Positions 36,639-48,867 of a DNA stretch of 64,000 nt are shown here, in pieces. This DNA comes from Mastigias papua (taxonomy: Eukaryota > Cnidaria > Scyphozoa > Rhizostomeae > Mastigiidae): contig OZ025271.1 of the NCBI GenBank assembly GCA_964019165.1, positions 2,850,501 to 2,914,500 of the forward strand. The letters are read 5' to 3'. Positions within the stretch are counted from its first letter, which is position 1, and each line of letters starts with the position of its first letter. Below the pieces are notes generated by a model. The model was not told the origin of the DNA. It searched no databases and saw only the letters and a list, made by a program, of their open reading frames with translations. The position numbers were made by a program, and so were the translations under genes.

Positions 36639-39600
36639 TCTCTATATACTAAGATCCCTAATATGCAAATGAGCTAGATCAAACGTTCCGCCCTTCTGGC
36701 TATTGGCCGTTTTCCTGAACTGGTCCCTATACGGATCGGGTTTGGACTGTGCTCCCGTCGTCCTGTCTGTGCCCTATATTTGCAAATAGTTTCGCTTTTA
36801 TTTTTATATATTTTTTCTTACGAGATATTCGAATTTCTCTTTTTCGACTTTGCGGGCCTTTGTGTACCGCCTTTTGTTCTCCATTGTTTTCGTCCGCAAC
36901 CACGTAAACTCAGTACTATCAGTACAGGTATAGAGGTTGTGTCGTTCGCTCTTGGCAATGGTAGTGGTGGTAAGTTTTGTCCTCTTGCGTCCAGGTGAGT
37001 CGCTATTTTCGTATAGTAGAGTTTTATTAGAGTTTGCCAACATGTTCTTCGTCGAATATTTGCGTTTCTTCCTACTTTCAGCTGCGTATTTCAATGGTTT
37101 AAGCGACATCGCATGACCACCCTCTCTAGCGGGATTATCGCCATGACAGTTCGCTTCCAAGCCGTTCGAGTCGAATCGCCTATTCCCGTCGCTATACGAG
37201 CTAAGTTCTTATCAACTATTGACGAGAAGGTTACTGTTGTATTACGTGCTATAATTCTGCCTATTTTCCTTGCGCTTGACGTTTATTTACAACAGAAGAT
37301 TGGGGTGCGAGCGGTTAGCTTAAACTTCGGGGAGTGTCTTTGAGATCATAAATTGCCCTTTGATTCAGAGGAAAAAGTTGTCAGCGTGTTCTACCTGGTA
37401 TGCCTCTGTTTTCCTTCTAAACTGTTTTGTTTAACTCTAAATGTTTACGCTTTATCGATTGTGCGAGTTTTCTACTGTTCTCGGCTATTTGTGTCGATGT
37501 TTTCAGCCACATTCCAACACGTTGCCTCGGACTTATTGTCGCCATGACAGTTCCTCTCCAAGCAGTTTGATTCTGCTAGCTAAACCAACGTCCTTTCCCA
37601 GCTAAAAAGTGATAGATCATAATCAAGATGCTTACTGTTCTTTCCCCTCTTAGATTAGAGTCTATTTATTAGTTGATTTTGACGTGTGCTTATATTAGGA
37701 AGGGTAGCGATTGTGTAACTTTCAGTTCATGGAGGTTCTTGAGGAGATCTATTCTGCCCTTTGACCTAATGGAAAGTTTGCACGTACAGTTACCAGGTGA
37801 GTCACCTTTGTCATTAGACATTGTGTCATGTATCTTTGACCATACTTTCTCTATCCAATTTATACTTTTTGTATTGTTGTCTGTACACTTTACTTCAGCG
37901 ATTTGAACGAGATTCAAAGATCTTCCCTCGGGGGTATTTCGCCATGACACTTCCTCTCGGATCAGATTGATTTTATTCTCTAGATTATCGTTGTGGTTAT
38001 ACTAATGTCATGACATACTTGCGATATGGTTACTGTTGTATTCTTTGGTCGATTGCTATTTATTCCTTTGTTTACATGGGTTGCGTAGATGAGATAGGAA
38101 CTCGTTATTATTGGTTGTGAACTTGTGGTATATTGAATGCTTAATTTGGGCAGTACTTTAGTCTGTTGGGCCTACGTAGTTATTAGACTTCTCTGTGACT
38201 TACTGTTAAGAGTTTAAATTCGTATTGGTAATAGAACTGTTGTAAGGGGATTGCATTCCCCCTCAGTTCAATGGAGACTTAACTGCTCCTTGCGTTTCAT
38301 TGTCGTTGGCAGTAGTCACTAAATATTTACATACGTTGGTACAGAAACGTCTAATGTTTGTATATTTTACTTTTTGTCCTGGTCTTCATATTATACCTAT
38401 GGCGTTCGTTCTGGTATCCTTAACTGATTACACTGTTTATTTTCTTGTAGGTTGACAGAGAAATGCGAGGGGATTCCCAAGTTCATCTCATGATCGCAGA
38501 AACCTCTTATCCTTTGTTTGGGAACAATACTATTTACACAAGACCGCAAGTTTGCAGTTGAGGGCGTGTTTACAGAGAGGATGGATGTTTTGCAAGCAGT
38601 AGCAGAGTTTCATCACTTTTATACAAGGTAAGTGATTTATTTCATGTACCAGGTATCGATTTAGTGTTGCTAGGATGTTGTGTATAGAATGATCGCTACT
38701 TTGCCAACTGGACGAGATGTAATGCGATGTTTTGATGGAGATTCCAATAACATTGCTTCGGGGTCATATGATCATGCCAGTTCCTCATGGTCGCCTGATT
38801 TCCGCTGTACATTATCGTTTTGTTACTTCAGAAGTTTCGGTAGAGTATTCAGGAGACGCTTACTGTATTATTTACTGATGTACTAGGACTATTTAGAGTT
38901 CTGTTTTACTTGGTAGTTGCGCGAGAGTTTGAGGGAGAAAGTTCTGAAGGCTTAGGCCGCTTTGTGTGTGTTTCAGATGTTGTCAGTCATTTCTACTTAG
39001 ATGTTGGGTTCTACCATGCACGTATTGTAGCCTAGAGCTAAGATATTGTTCAAATTATTCCTTGGATTAGTGGAGTGTACTAGCTCTATTTCCCGCTTGG
39101 TGTTCTTTCAGTATTTTGAGTAAAGTGCTGCGTGTATTCTCTCTATAACTTTGATTGGCGTTTCATATTACTCTCAGTTTCCATGGCTGATGACTTGCTT
39201 ATTCCCAGTAGCACACTTTCTATTCTAAATCACTGGGGTATTTATAGTTACAAGTGCTAAGCCTTATACGGATATTTTATCTACTAAGTCGCTGATAATA
39301 TTGTGTATAGTAGCGTGCATTTTGCGGTAGTTGCGTCTTGATTTATATACACTGATATTGTATTCTAAGTTAGCTTTGTATTCAACACACATAAGTACCT
39401 TATTCACAAGGCTTCATTCAGTATAGTACTTTACTAATTGCCTATGTACTAACAGCAGTCTACCACTCTTTATTTACAACAGACTATTATTTGTGTTCAC
39501 TGTATTTTTTAGTGTTATTTTGGTCGAATCTGCATGTGGGCACTTTTAAGCTAAATGTCCTTTTGCTGGCAAACCAGCTCTGTGCCTTGCTGAGATGATT

Positions 39601-39967
39601 TGTTATAGACACCATTAATGATTTCCATAAATCATTCTGCACATGATAAGATTATTTTTGTTGGTCAAGTAGTGTTGGATAAGAAGCATGTGTATTGTGT
39701 AGACTTGATTCCTGGAGCCCCATCTTCCAGCCCCCACCTCACTTAACAGTATTGTTCATAATCAAGTATTATGAAGGGCTTACTCTAAGAGATTATTTTG
39801 TATACAAGCTTATGCCACATTCATACACAGTTTTTGACTTTGAAGTCTTTGTCAAATATGGTAGAACATCTTTTGGGAATATTCTTCAGCTTTGATGCAC
39901 TTGAATTGTCACTGGCACAGCGGGTAACTGGAGTAGGGTAGCCCGCGCTAGCGGGCTATCAGTTAAA
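36639..39967 (+). mobile_element. Helitron copy E1 (subfamily A), non-autonomous
   Basis: It starts TCTCTATATACTAAGATCCC with an octamer ATGCAAAT at 36663-36670, and ends with a plain 3' terminus: AGCCCGC-GCTA-GCGGGCT (39940-39957) then ATCAGTTAAA. Unlike its neighbours it has no palindrome; about 55 bases of 3' end are joined to the body at about 39910. Leader ATG modules lie at 37143, 37545 and 37944, splice donors at 36995, 37797 and 38628, and a kappaB decamer at 38469-38478. The length is 3.3 kb with no Rep/helicase. The next copy starts at the adjacent base. Confidence 0.75.
39940..39957 (+). terminator. Helitron 3' terminal hairpin of E1
   Basis: A perfect 7-bp stem, AGCCCGC/GCGGGCT, with a 4-base loop. 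It lies about 10 bases before the element end, as in Helitron rolling-circle termination signals. This is the only copy without a palindromic extension, so it shows the minimal 3' end of the family. Confidence 0.7.
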
Positions 39968-42967
39968 TCACTATATACTAAGATCCCTATATGATAATTT
40001 ATGCCAAACCAATCAGATTGCTCGAATTTGTACCACGTGACCTGATATCGCGCACACGATCTCCTCCCAGGGTATTTGTTCCATGGCCCCCAAATTTCTG
40101 TTGAGGGTAGCCATTTGGGTCTACTACTTACATAAGAAGAGATCTGATTTTTATCATTGTTTGTTGCCGAGTTATTCCACTTTCCTCTTATCGCCATTAC
40201 CAGCAATTCTGTTGCTCCTCCCTGCTGGACCGCGTGTTGTCAGTTTTGCGAGCGGTCCTGTAGGACTAAGTAACTGTGTATGTTATCGCGAGGAGACTTT
40301 GGTTGCAGTTCTTCCAAGTAAGCCTGCTCTTTTTTCCTGAAATGGTTTGATTTATGAATTCCTGTATTTCCTTTGTCCACTTCATCCGTATTCTACTGTT
40401 ACCAGCCATTTATTTCCATATCTTTCAACGAGATTCAGCCACCTTCCCTCGAGTGTATTACCGCCATGACAGTTCTTCTCAAAGCTGTTCGATTCTGTGT
40501 ACTAAATCACCGTGCTTTTACGGCTAAATTGTGAAAAGATATTCAACATATGTTTGACTTTGTATTCCGTGCTAGATTATGGCAGGTTGTTTGCTTTTCA
40601 TGCCTATTTAGATGACATGGAATGGCGTGCTTGCTGCTTTCAGTTGGCAATGTTGTGATTTGCACTACCGTAATATTGCCGTGTGACTTGGAGGAGAATT
40701 TCGTCGTTCAGCTTTCAGTTTAGTGCTTTTTTCGCTTGATTTCATTCGCTAAGTTATTCTTCTTTTCTTACTAAATTGTCATGAAATGATTACTGTATGT
40801 TTACTGTTCTTCTCCCTGGTAGCTTCGAATTTATTCATTGCTTTTACCACATGTACGAATGGCATAGGATATTGTTATGTTTGGCGATAAAATATTGGTA
40901 TGTGGAATGCTTTAACTGAAGTATGTATAGGGCTATTGCTGAATTTGGTTACCCTAATTTTGCAGTTTTTACTTTCACTCTTTACTTTTGTCGTAGTGCG
41001 TACTGTGAAATGCTAGGGGATTCCCAAGTTCATCTCACGATCGCAGATACCTGTTGTCCTTTGTTGTGGATTTAATTGTGGTCTTTTGAGGGTGATTCCA
41101 TTCCATAACTTTGCTTCAGGGGCAATAACTCACGGCAGTTCCCCTCAGCTTCGCTTGATTTTCTGTTCTAAAGTACCGTTTTGTTACTGGAGAAGTATGG
41201 TTATGATATCGAGGAAGTATTTAATGCAATATTTGCTGATGTACTAGGAGCTTTTAGCTTGCTCTTGATTCTTAATATATGCACATGAGTTGGATGTTAG
41301 GATGTCTCAAGGGTTTGGGCACTTTGCTTACATTTGAGATATTGCCCTTACAGTCGAATATACTCCTTGATTTTATCATACACGTTTTACAGGCAAACAC
41401 TAAGATGTTACCAACTTTATTCTCAGCTCAGTAACTCTTTTTATTTTGTTTTCACTGTATTTACAGTAGGCTTCATAGTTATTTCCACTTATAGATGGTA
41501 GAGTTATTCTGGTCAAGTCAAATTTAAGGGGTTCCACTATACTGAATGTTCTTCTGTTGGGACACAGTTGCCCTTCTTTCTGAGATCATTTGTTATAAAT
41601 ACCATTACCGAATTCCATAGATCATTCTGCACGTGATGATATACTCTTAAGGGATGGATTAGTACTAGATATGACCATCACTATTATTGCCTAGACTTAA
41701 TTTATGAAGCCCCTTGCCCCCACTGAGGTAATGCGTTCATTTGACATCTGAGTTGATGATACAGGATATATATTATTACTCATTTCAAAGAATTACTGAC
41801 TTCCATAGATCATTCTGCATATGATATTATAGTTTTTTTAGGGGTGAATTAGTACTAGATAGCAATATTTGATTTATGGGGCCACTTTCCCCTATCCAAC
41901 TACAATTATTGGTTGAAATCTGAATTTCACATGGTTGTAACAGATAATTTAGTACTGGATAGCTGCATTATTTGTTTTGTATAGCCATAACCTATGGACT
42001 CCCCCCAAGAACTCTGGCTGATATCTAATATGATCCATGCTGCTCAATCAATAGCTTTACACTCTGTTATATATTATATAAAGGTGTGATATAGGAATAC
42101 TAAGCACTATTCTTTTGTTTTATCACCTTGAGCTACCAAGTCCTATCACAGATTCCAGTTGTATAACACCTACGTTTATGGATCAGACTTGATTGTGTAC
42201 CTCTGTGGACAGGATTAGTGGTCACCTACATGATACATGATAACAGAACCACTCATACCTGCCAATTCATGTGCTTTATTGTATCTGTTATAACATCTTA
42301 AAATTATTTCCAGGACTCCTTAAGTTAGAGTTGAGTGAAGCAGGAGACAATATGTTATGTAGTTTCATTAGTGCCTCATTGTAGAGAGCATTTTAAACAA
42401 TTCTGTGCATTCAACAATTCGTATAATAGAGACCAGCTTAGTACTGATAGCCCGCTACACGCGGGCTTCCCTAACCCCAGTTCAAAAGTTGCATATTAGC
42501 CTTGGACAGACTAACGCTGTGCCCCCATGAAAGTTGCTTGGTCCGGTCGCATAGGATCACGAGAAGGTGACGTCATGGGACTCTGCGATGGAGCACGTGA
42601 CTTTCGGCCTTGCATTGTGCAAATCGAAGAAAATTGCAAGAAAAAATTGTGCAAAAAATGCTCGGATACCTGCGCTAGGCTACGGGGCTTCTGGAGTCCC
42701 TTCCTTTCCCTTTATTGCCCCGTAGCCTAGCGCAGGTATCCGAGCATTTTTTGCACAATTTTTTCTTGCAATTTTCTTCGATTTGCACAATGCAAGGCCG
42801 AAAGTCACGTGCTCCATCGCAGAGTCCCATGACGTCACCTTCTCGTGATCCTATGCGACCGGACCAAGCAACTTTCATGGGGGCACAGCGTTAGTCTGTC
42901 CAAGGCTAATATGCAACTTTTGAACTGGGGTTAGGGAAGCCCGCGTGTAGCGGGCTATCAGTACTAA
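39968..42967 (+). mobile_element. Helitron copy E2 (subfamily B), 3.0 kb, with 3' palindrome
   Basis: The 5' end TCACTATATACTAAGATCCC is followed by ATGATAATTTATGCC and CCAATCAG, the subfamily-B leader also seen in the minus-strand array. The body carries an ATG module at 40466, a kappaB decamer at 41016-41025 and two tandem copies of the tail module (attctgcacgtgatgat near 41625, attctgcatatgatatt near 41811). The 3' end is palindrome P6, finishing AGTACTAA at 42967. It has no transposase gene, so it would depend on an autonomous relative. A frame at 40083-40340 is similar to one at 9551-9814 (minus), both with 'AILLLLPAGPRVVSFAS'. That shared frame may be a leader exon. Confidence 0.8.
42438..42967. 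repeat. 530-bp palindrome (P6), arms without visible mismatch
   Basis: Symmetric about 42702.5, with a loop of about 28 bases (ggagtcccttcctttccc inside). Both arms contain a CRE (42568-42575 and 42830-42837) and a CACGTGAC E-box. The right arm ends with the hairpin AGCCCGC-GTGTA-GCGGGCT (42938-42956) and AGTACTAA. The left arm is the exact inverse, extended outward by GCTGG. Confidence 0.95.
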
Positions 42968-42991
42968 TCTCTATATACTAAGATCCCTAAA

Positions 42992-42999
42992 ATGCAAAT
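42992..42999 (+). promoter_or_regulatory. Octamer box ATGCAAAT in the Helitron 5' end
   Basis: A perfect octamer lies 24 bases inside the 5' terminus. It is kept at the same place in the other subfamily-A copies (36663-36670, 61386-61393 and, inverted, 28987-28994). Subfamily-B copies have ATGATAATTTATGCC instead. Binding by POU-type factors is inference from the motif. Confidence 0.5.
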
Positions 43000-43179
43000 G
43001 AGCAAGCCCATTGTCTACATCAAAGGGACCCGTCTCTCGCCGGTGGAACGATCTCCTTCTAGGATTCTCTCCTGTTTCGCCTCAAAATCTGTCTCCTTCG
43101 TTACCGTTTTCAGTTGGGTGGAAATCCAAAGTCACGTAATTTTACCGCTTTTCCTTCCTGAGATATTCCACTTTGAATC

Positions 43180-45950
43180 TTGCGATTTTGCGTGCTTTGT
43201 GTTTCCTCCTTTGTCCTCCATTGTTATCGTCAGCATGGATAGCACTGCTCTCAGTACAAGGCGTGTTCGATCGGGATCAGGTGTACTTACTTGTGAGTGG
43301 ACGTTTGTTGCATTTCTACCAGGTTAGTAGCTATTTTGTCCTCTCTAAATACTGTATTGTAGTTTGCTTATATTGTATTCCTCGATTGCGTGTGTCTTCT
43401 GGTATTTTAAGCAATGTTTTCGATGTATGGAGGTAGTTTCGTACACCCTCCCTCGCTGTTGTTATTCGCCATGACACTTTAGCCACTAATTCGTCGCTTG
43501 ATTGCTATCTGAAGATTCGATTTATGTTATTTACCTCTTTTGTGGGCAGATTTGAAGAACTTCCCTCGGGGGCTGTCTCGCCATGACAGTTCTTCTCCAT
43601 CCGTTCGATTCTGGTCGCCAGATTTCAATGCCTTAACTGGTAAGTTGTGCTAACAGATTTAGCTGATGTTTTATGTTGTACTCCTTTGTGTATTAGGATG
43701 GTGTTTAGCTGTTTTATCATCCCTTTTACATAGGATAAACCGAACGTGAAACTCTCAGTTCGGACATGGTTTGAATGCTACTAATTGTCCAGTTGGTAGT
43801 TCAGGAACATTTTGTGGTTCTGCTACCAGGTGAGTCATATTCTAATGCTACAACGTTTGATTTCAAATTGCCTGTCTTTCTCCTGTCCTCTGTGTGCACT
43901 TTCTATAGTATTTTCGACAGTAATGTTCAATATTGCCAGCGAGATTGCAATAGCTTCCCTCAGGGGTTTTCCGCCATGACAGTTCCTCTCCGCCACGCTG
44001 TATGTTACTCTCTCTTGGTGGGTGAATTTAATTCGTCCTTCTACTACCGGGTAAGTCGTTTTTTCATGTAATAAGGTTTGTTTTCAGATTGCCTGTAATT
44101 TTTCTGTCTACTTTACATGTTTCATTAGGTACATTATGGCAGTATTTTGAGCGAGATTCCTGTAGCTTCCCTCGGGGGTATTTCGCCATGAAACTTCCTC
44201 GCCGATCAGATTGATTTTATTGTCTAGATTGTCTTGGTTCTTTTACAATATTGGGATGAAATGTTTACTGTCGTATTCATTGCTAGATTCCTGTTTATAC
44301 CTTCAAGATAATGCGTGCGTAAAGGAGATAGGAAATCTTTATGTTTGCATATGAAGTATGCTATATGACATGCTGAATTTGGGCATTGATAACGTGTTTT
44401 GGGTCTAAGTTTATAGTTGTATATGTGATTTATTTTTAAGAGGTGAAGGTCTTTTGAGTAATATAACTGTAATTAGAAGGTTGGGTTCCCCCTCAGTTCA
44501 GTCCAGGAAGCCACTGCTCTGTGTTTCATTCTCATTGCCAGTAGCCACACAATATCTTAACAGGGTTTTACAGAGATGTCTACAGTGTTTATATTCTATT
44601 TGCTAACTGTCCTTCATATTATTCCTATGATGTTTTTGTGTCCCTACACTCTTTATTTTGGTGTGGGTTGTAGATAGAGATGCGAGGGGATTCCTAAGTT
44701 CAGATCACGATCGCAGAAACCTCTCATCCTTTGTTTGCGAACAATAGTGTGTACACAAGACCGCAAGTTGCAGTTGAGGGCGTGTTTACAAAGTGGATGG
44801 ATGTCTTGCAGTTCTTCATGGAATTTCGTCCCTTCTCTATAAGGTAAGTGGGTTATTTCACTGATAAGGTTTCGATTTAGTTTTATCAGGATTGTTTTGT
44901 GTAGAATGGTCGCTATTTTCCCTGTTTGACGAGATTTATGGCTGAGGGGTTTTCATCCCCGTCCTCTTCACTCAGGAGGAACCTATTGTATGTGTTTCAC
45001 TGCCATTGTCTGTACCCACAAAATAACTGATAACAGTTGCTGTAAGATGGGCAAAGTGTTCTATTTTACTTGCTTATTGTCTTTCATATTATTTCTGTAG
45101 CGTTTTGGTATCCTCTGCGTCTGAAGTGTGTTGTAGTTTGCCATGAGAAATGCGAGGGGATTCCCAAGTCAATCATGATCGTAAATACCTGCAATCCTTT
45201 GTTCAGGAACAATGGTCCCGTCACAAGACCGCATATGTGGTGTCGAGGGCGTGTTTGCAGAGAGTACAAAGTTGTGTTGCATATTTATATGGAATTTCGT
45301 CGCTTTATTAGAAGGTAAGTGGTTTATTGTATGTAGTAGCTTTTGATATACGCTTACAGGTGTTTATTTCGTAGATTCCTTGCCTTTCTACCCCTCAGAC
45401 AAGGTTTACTTGTGATGTTTTGTTGAAAATTCCATTACTCTCATTCCTCTTCTCTCATGGCTTCCTTACGTCCAGTGCACTGTGTATTCTAAATTCCCGC
45501 TGTAGTTTTAGCTAACATCGTCAAGTGTTATACAGAAGTTTATGTACTAATTCATTGACATATGTGTTGTGTAGTTGTGTGCCTTTGCTGCAATTTCCTT
45601 CTTGACCTATTTACACTGATATTGTGATCTAACTTACTTTTGTATTCATCACACTAGGTAACTTATTCACGAAATTTTACTTTAACTACAAGAGCCTCAT
45701 GGTTGTAGTCACTATATATGATACTGCTATTTGTTTTTATGCTGAATGGTCTTTTACTGCAAAACAGTTTCCCTGCTGTCTATGATCATTTGTTAAAAAT
45801 ACCATTAATGATTTCCACCTTCATTCTGCACATGATGATATAGTTGTACGGGATTAATTACTACCAGATAGCCACATTATTTGTATTGAATAGACTTCAC
45901 TTATGCAAACCCCCATCCCCCAGTCCATTGGGGGGGGGGTCGTACTATAG
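43180..45950 (+). repeat. 5' leader array: repeated ATG and splice-donor modules
   Basis: Related units of roughly 200-400 bp follow one another. Several contain 'cttccctcgggggttttccg' or a close variant, then CC-ATGACA-GTTC (ATGs at 43471, 43583, 43976 and 44188). Most end in a strong splice donor (GT at 43323, 43640, 43831, 44051, 44844 and 45315, plus 46562 just beyond). The unit at 43976 codes M-T-V-P-L-R-H-A-V-C-Y-S-L-L-V-G-E-F in phase 0 up to its donor. Two units (44686-44850 and 45156-45320) begin with the kappaB-bearing block. The same order is seen in E1, E4 and the 23840 fragment. I infer non-coding or minimally coding first exons upstream of the Rep exon. Confidence 0.65.
45156..45165 (+). 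promoter_or_regulatory. kappaB-like decamer GGGGATTCCC
   Basis: A perfect match to the GGGRNWYYCC consensus of Rel/NF-kappaB sites. The same decamer is intact at eight other module copies in the window on both strands and is mutated by one base at 6722 and 44686. Function is inferred from the motif and its conservation only. Confidence 0.45.
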
Positions 45951-45964
45951 TTTGTACTCAACTT

Positions 45965-46086
45965 TACGTTTGAACTCTATGTAAAGTCCATTTAGTCAAT
46001 TCATTCACTTAGACTGGCCAATATGTACGTTTGAACTCTGTGTAAAGTCCATTTAGTCAATTCATTCACTTAGACTGGCCAATATA
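45965..46086 (+). repeat. Tandem duplication, two units of 61 bp
   Basis: The unit tacgtttgaactctatgtaa...actggccaatat is present twice in a row, differing by one base (ctatg versus ctgtg). It lies just after a G10 run at the end of the Helitron leader array. Confidence 0.9.
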
Positions 46087-48867
46087 CCATTACAAATACC
46101 AGCATGCAACTTTTGTACACTTTCCCGTATTCTACGCTATCTGACGTATTTCCGTATGTTTGTATGAAGAAAGTTTTATCAGAGCATATGAGCACTTGAC
46201 GCATCCATTCACTTGATTCGAGAATATTTTTAGATGCATATTACCATCACCACATCATACCTACCCCGGAAGCCGGAACCTTGACACTAGGTGTGATGTT
46301 TACTCGCATGATGCGTCTAAATGGGTTGTTTCGCCACTGCAAATTCTATACTTCGTACACAACCAGGCCTATAGTGCGTAATTCACCCTATTCGCATGCG
46401 TACACAATTATCAAGCACATAGTGTTGATTGACACGACCGCTCCTATTTTCCGACTTGAGTCATAAGATTCATGCATACCCGCTACGGGTTTAGTCTTCG
46501 GCAAGCAACATTAGCGGAAGGTTAACGTGCGACAGAAGAGCTATTTGTTTTATTGTTTCAGGTGAGTGCCCTTTTGCACTGTTATTTTCCATTTAGTCTC
46601 ACAGACTGGTTAGTGACATTCCTTTATTTCGTTCCTATACCATTGTCGACATAAGTTACCGCTACCTGGACCACAGTTAGGAATTTGTGAGGGCAAGGGC
46701 CTAAACAAGAACAGGCACACTGGCCACTTTCTAACGAGATTAGATAAGCCTCTGTGGTTGTTGGGGTTTTTAAGGATATTTATTTTAGGCCATCTTCTGT
46801 CTCTCCGCCTTTCGCGTTAATAGCATTGTACCAAAGTGTATCAACAGGAGATCCCTGTCTTCACATTTGTATTAGTTTCCGTTGTATGTGTATTAGTTTA
46901 TATATTGTTTACGTATGGTGTTATATCTTGCCCTCACGATTGGGCTCTTTGGTGTTACATCTTGCCCTGAGGAGTACGCCAATTTCAGCACTATCGGCTG
47001 TGAGAGCATTTTACTTGAATTTCACAATGACTTTATATTCTCTCCTACATTCCAATTGCTCTCTATAGCACTCATGTCCTGCCTTGATCTGTTGTGTTCT
47101 ATGTTCCAATCTTCATTTGTTCATTCCTATTTATCCTAGACCTGTTCCACGCGATTCGACAGGAATCATAGACCGTCTACACTTTGGTATGTCAATTAGA
47201 TCTTTCATGTCATTTTATTGTCATTCCGGTACGTACTTGTGATATACGGATAATTCACAGGTTGCATAACATGTCTTAGGGGAGGAATGGTACCTTGATT
47301 TGTTACGTTGTTGTTTACTTGCTATATAGGGCTATACCTCTCGCCGTTACGAGACGGATAGGGAGGGATGGTTTCAAAAACAGTAAATTCACCGTTGCAT
47401 TACGTATCGGGTAAATGACCCCATGCAACTTGGTGCACTACACGCGTTTTTTATAGGGAGCTGCACGTACAGTGCCGAAGTATTTTAACGGACTTATACT
47501 ATGACACAAACTGTCTGTAAGACACCTTCCACTGTGAATCATTTTATAGCACCAACCAATCAAGAACTAGGACTCTGGTTCCATTCCTTTGAAGCCAAAA
47601 TCCGTATAGATTGTTTGCTATGCCTGCGTTGGATCTGCCACTTTTCATTAGTCTTGCGTTAGTAAATTTAGGGCAGAAGTAAGGATTTCAATGGTGTACG
47701 TGTCTCTACCATTTTTATGGCATGAATTGTTCACTGAACATTAAGACACTGTTAAGTAACTTTTAGTGCTACACTTTGATAATTGGAGATCTAACAATAA
47801 GGAGCTGTTGCAGCTAAGCCTTCAGCTAGCTTCCTTAGACAAAACGCGTGTTTACCTTCAGGCCTTGAATTAGTCTCCTGGGGGCGTATTCATTTCTGAT
47901 ACTTTTTGGGCAACGGTACATTCCAGGAGAAGACTTTTTGGAGGCGACTTATACAATTATTTGGCATATGATGGGTATAAAGCTACTTTTCACCGCTGCC
48001 ATTCTCCATGATAGTAGAAGAACAGTCTACATTTAATCATTAACCTTTATCACACGGCTTATTAACAATTTGGGTACCACCACGGGGGCTTATTCTAGGA
48101 GGGTTGTTTCGAGGGAGAGCCACTTCGAAGGTATAAAGTACATATATATAGACCAGGACAAATTACGTGATTCATTCTCCATGTATGGGCGCTAGGCGTT
48201 GCTTACGTATATTTTTCCTGGAAATACACATATTTTATATAAGAACGTGTTTTAAAAGAAAGTAGTACTTGATTCGTCAAAAGTTAAGGAACCTAAGTAG
48301 TGGATTTTGCACACCTAAAGTTTAATATCCTCTTACCCAGTGGAGATAAGCAAGCAAAACTATGAATAAATAACATCATGTGACCAAGTAGAGTTATTAA
48401 GAGATCCAATAGTCTGTATATACGGAGGACACATGATTTCATCCAAAATTTTCAGATTAGAAACACGTGTTATGTACTGTGTTGAGGTCTATTAACTAAG
48501 AAATGCACATTTTACTTAAGATAGTCTTAAGACAGTTTGAGTACCGTAATTGCCAGATTATTAAGACAGTTTGAGTACTGGGGTCAGTTTAAACTTTCTT
48601 ATAAAAAAAATACATGTAGCCTCAGTTTTGCCATTTTTTCCTTTTATAACCATTACTCATATTGGAGTGGTAGATTACAATGGTAGAAAGTAATGCCAGC
48701 ATGTTTAACTTCTTCATTGGGCAACTGCGCAACAGTACCGTATTCCGTATTACTTTTTTGAAGCTGTTTGTTTGTATGATCTTGTAAAAGACTACCTACG
48801 TTCTTCCACTTTTCCTCCCTCTTTGAGCCTGCTATTACCTCTGTAAATTTTACTTCTTATTTATTCC
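46087..48867 (+). other. Non-coding interior of E3, intron-like
   Basis: A T-rich + strand with short frames only. A splice donor (caggtgagtg, GT at 46562) lies near the left end after a purine-rich exon-like stretch. No recognisable protein. It may be intronic between the leader exons and the Rep exon. Confidence 0.4.

Noticed and set aside
42438..42967. Palindromes as stand-alone foldback transposons or MITEs
   Set aside because: Every full copy lies directly at the border of a Helitron body and shares its 3' hairpin. I kept this only as an alternative model, since no isolated copy is in the window.
42438..42967. Perfect palindromes as pure assembly artefacts
   Set aside because: Eroded versions with mismatches and deletions exist at 4943, 7823 and 29018, so the structure is real for the family. 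Individual copies still need long-read support.
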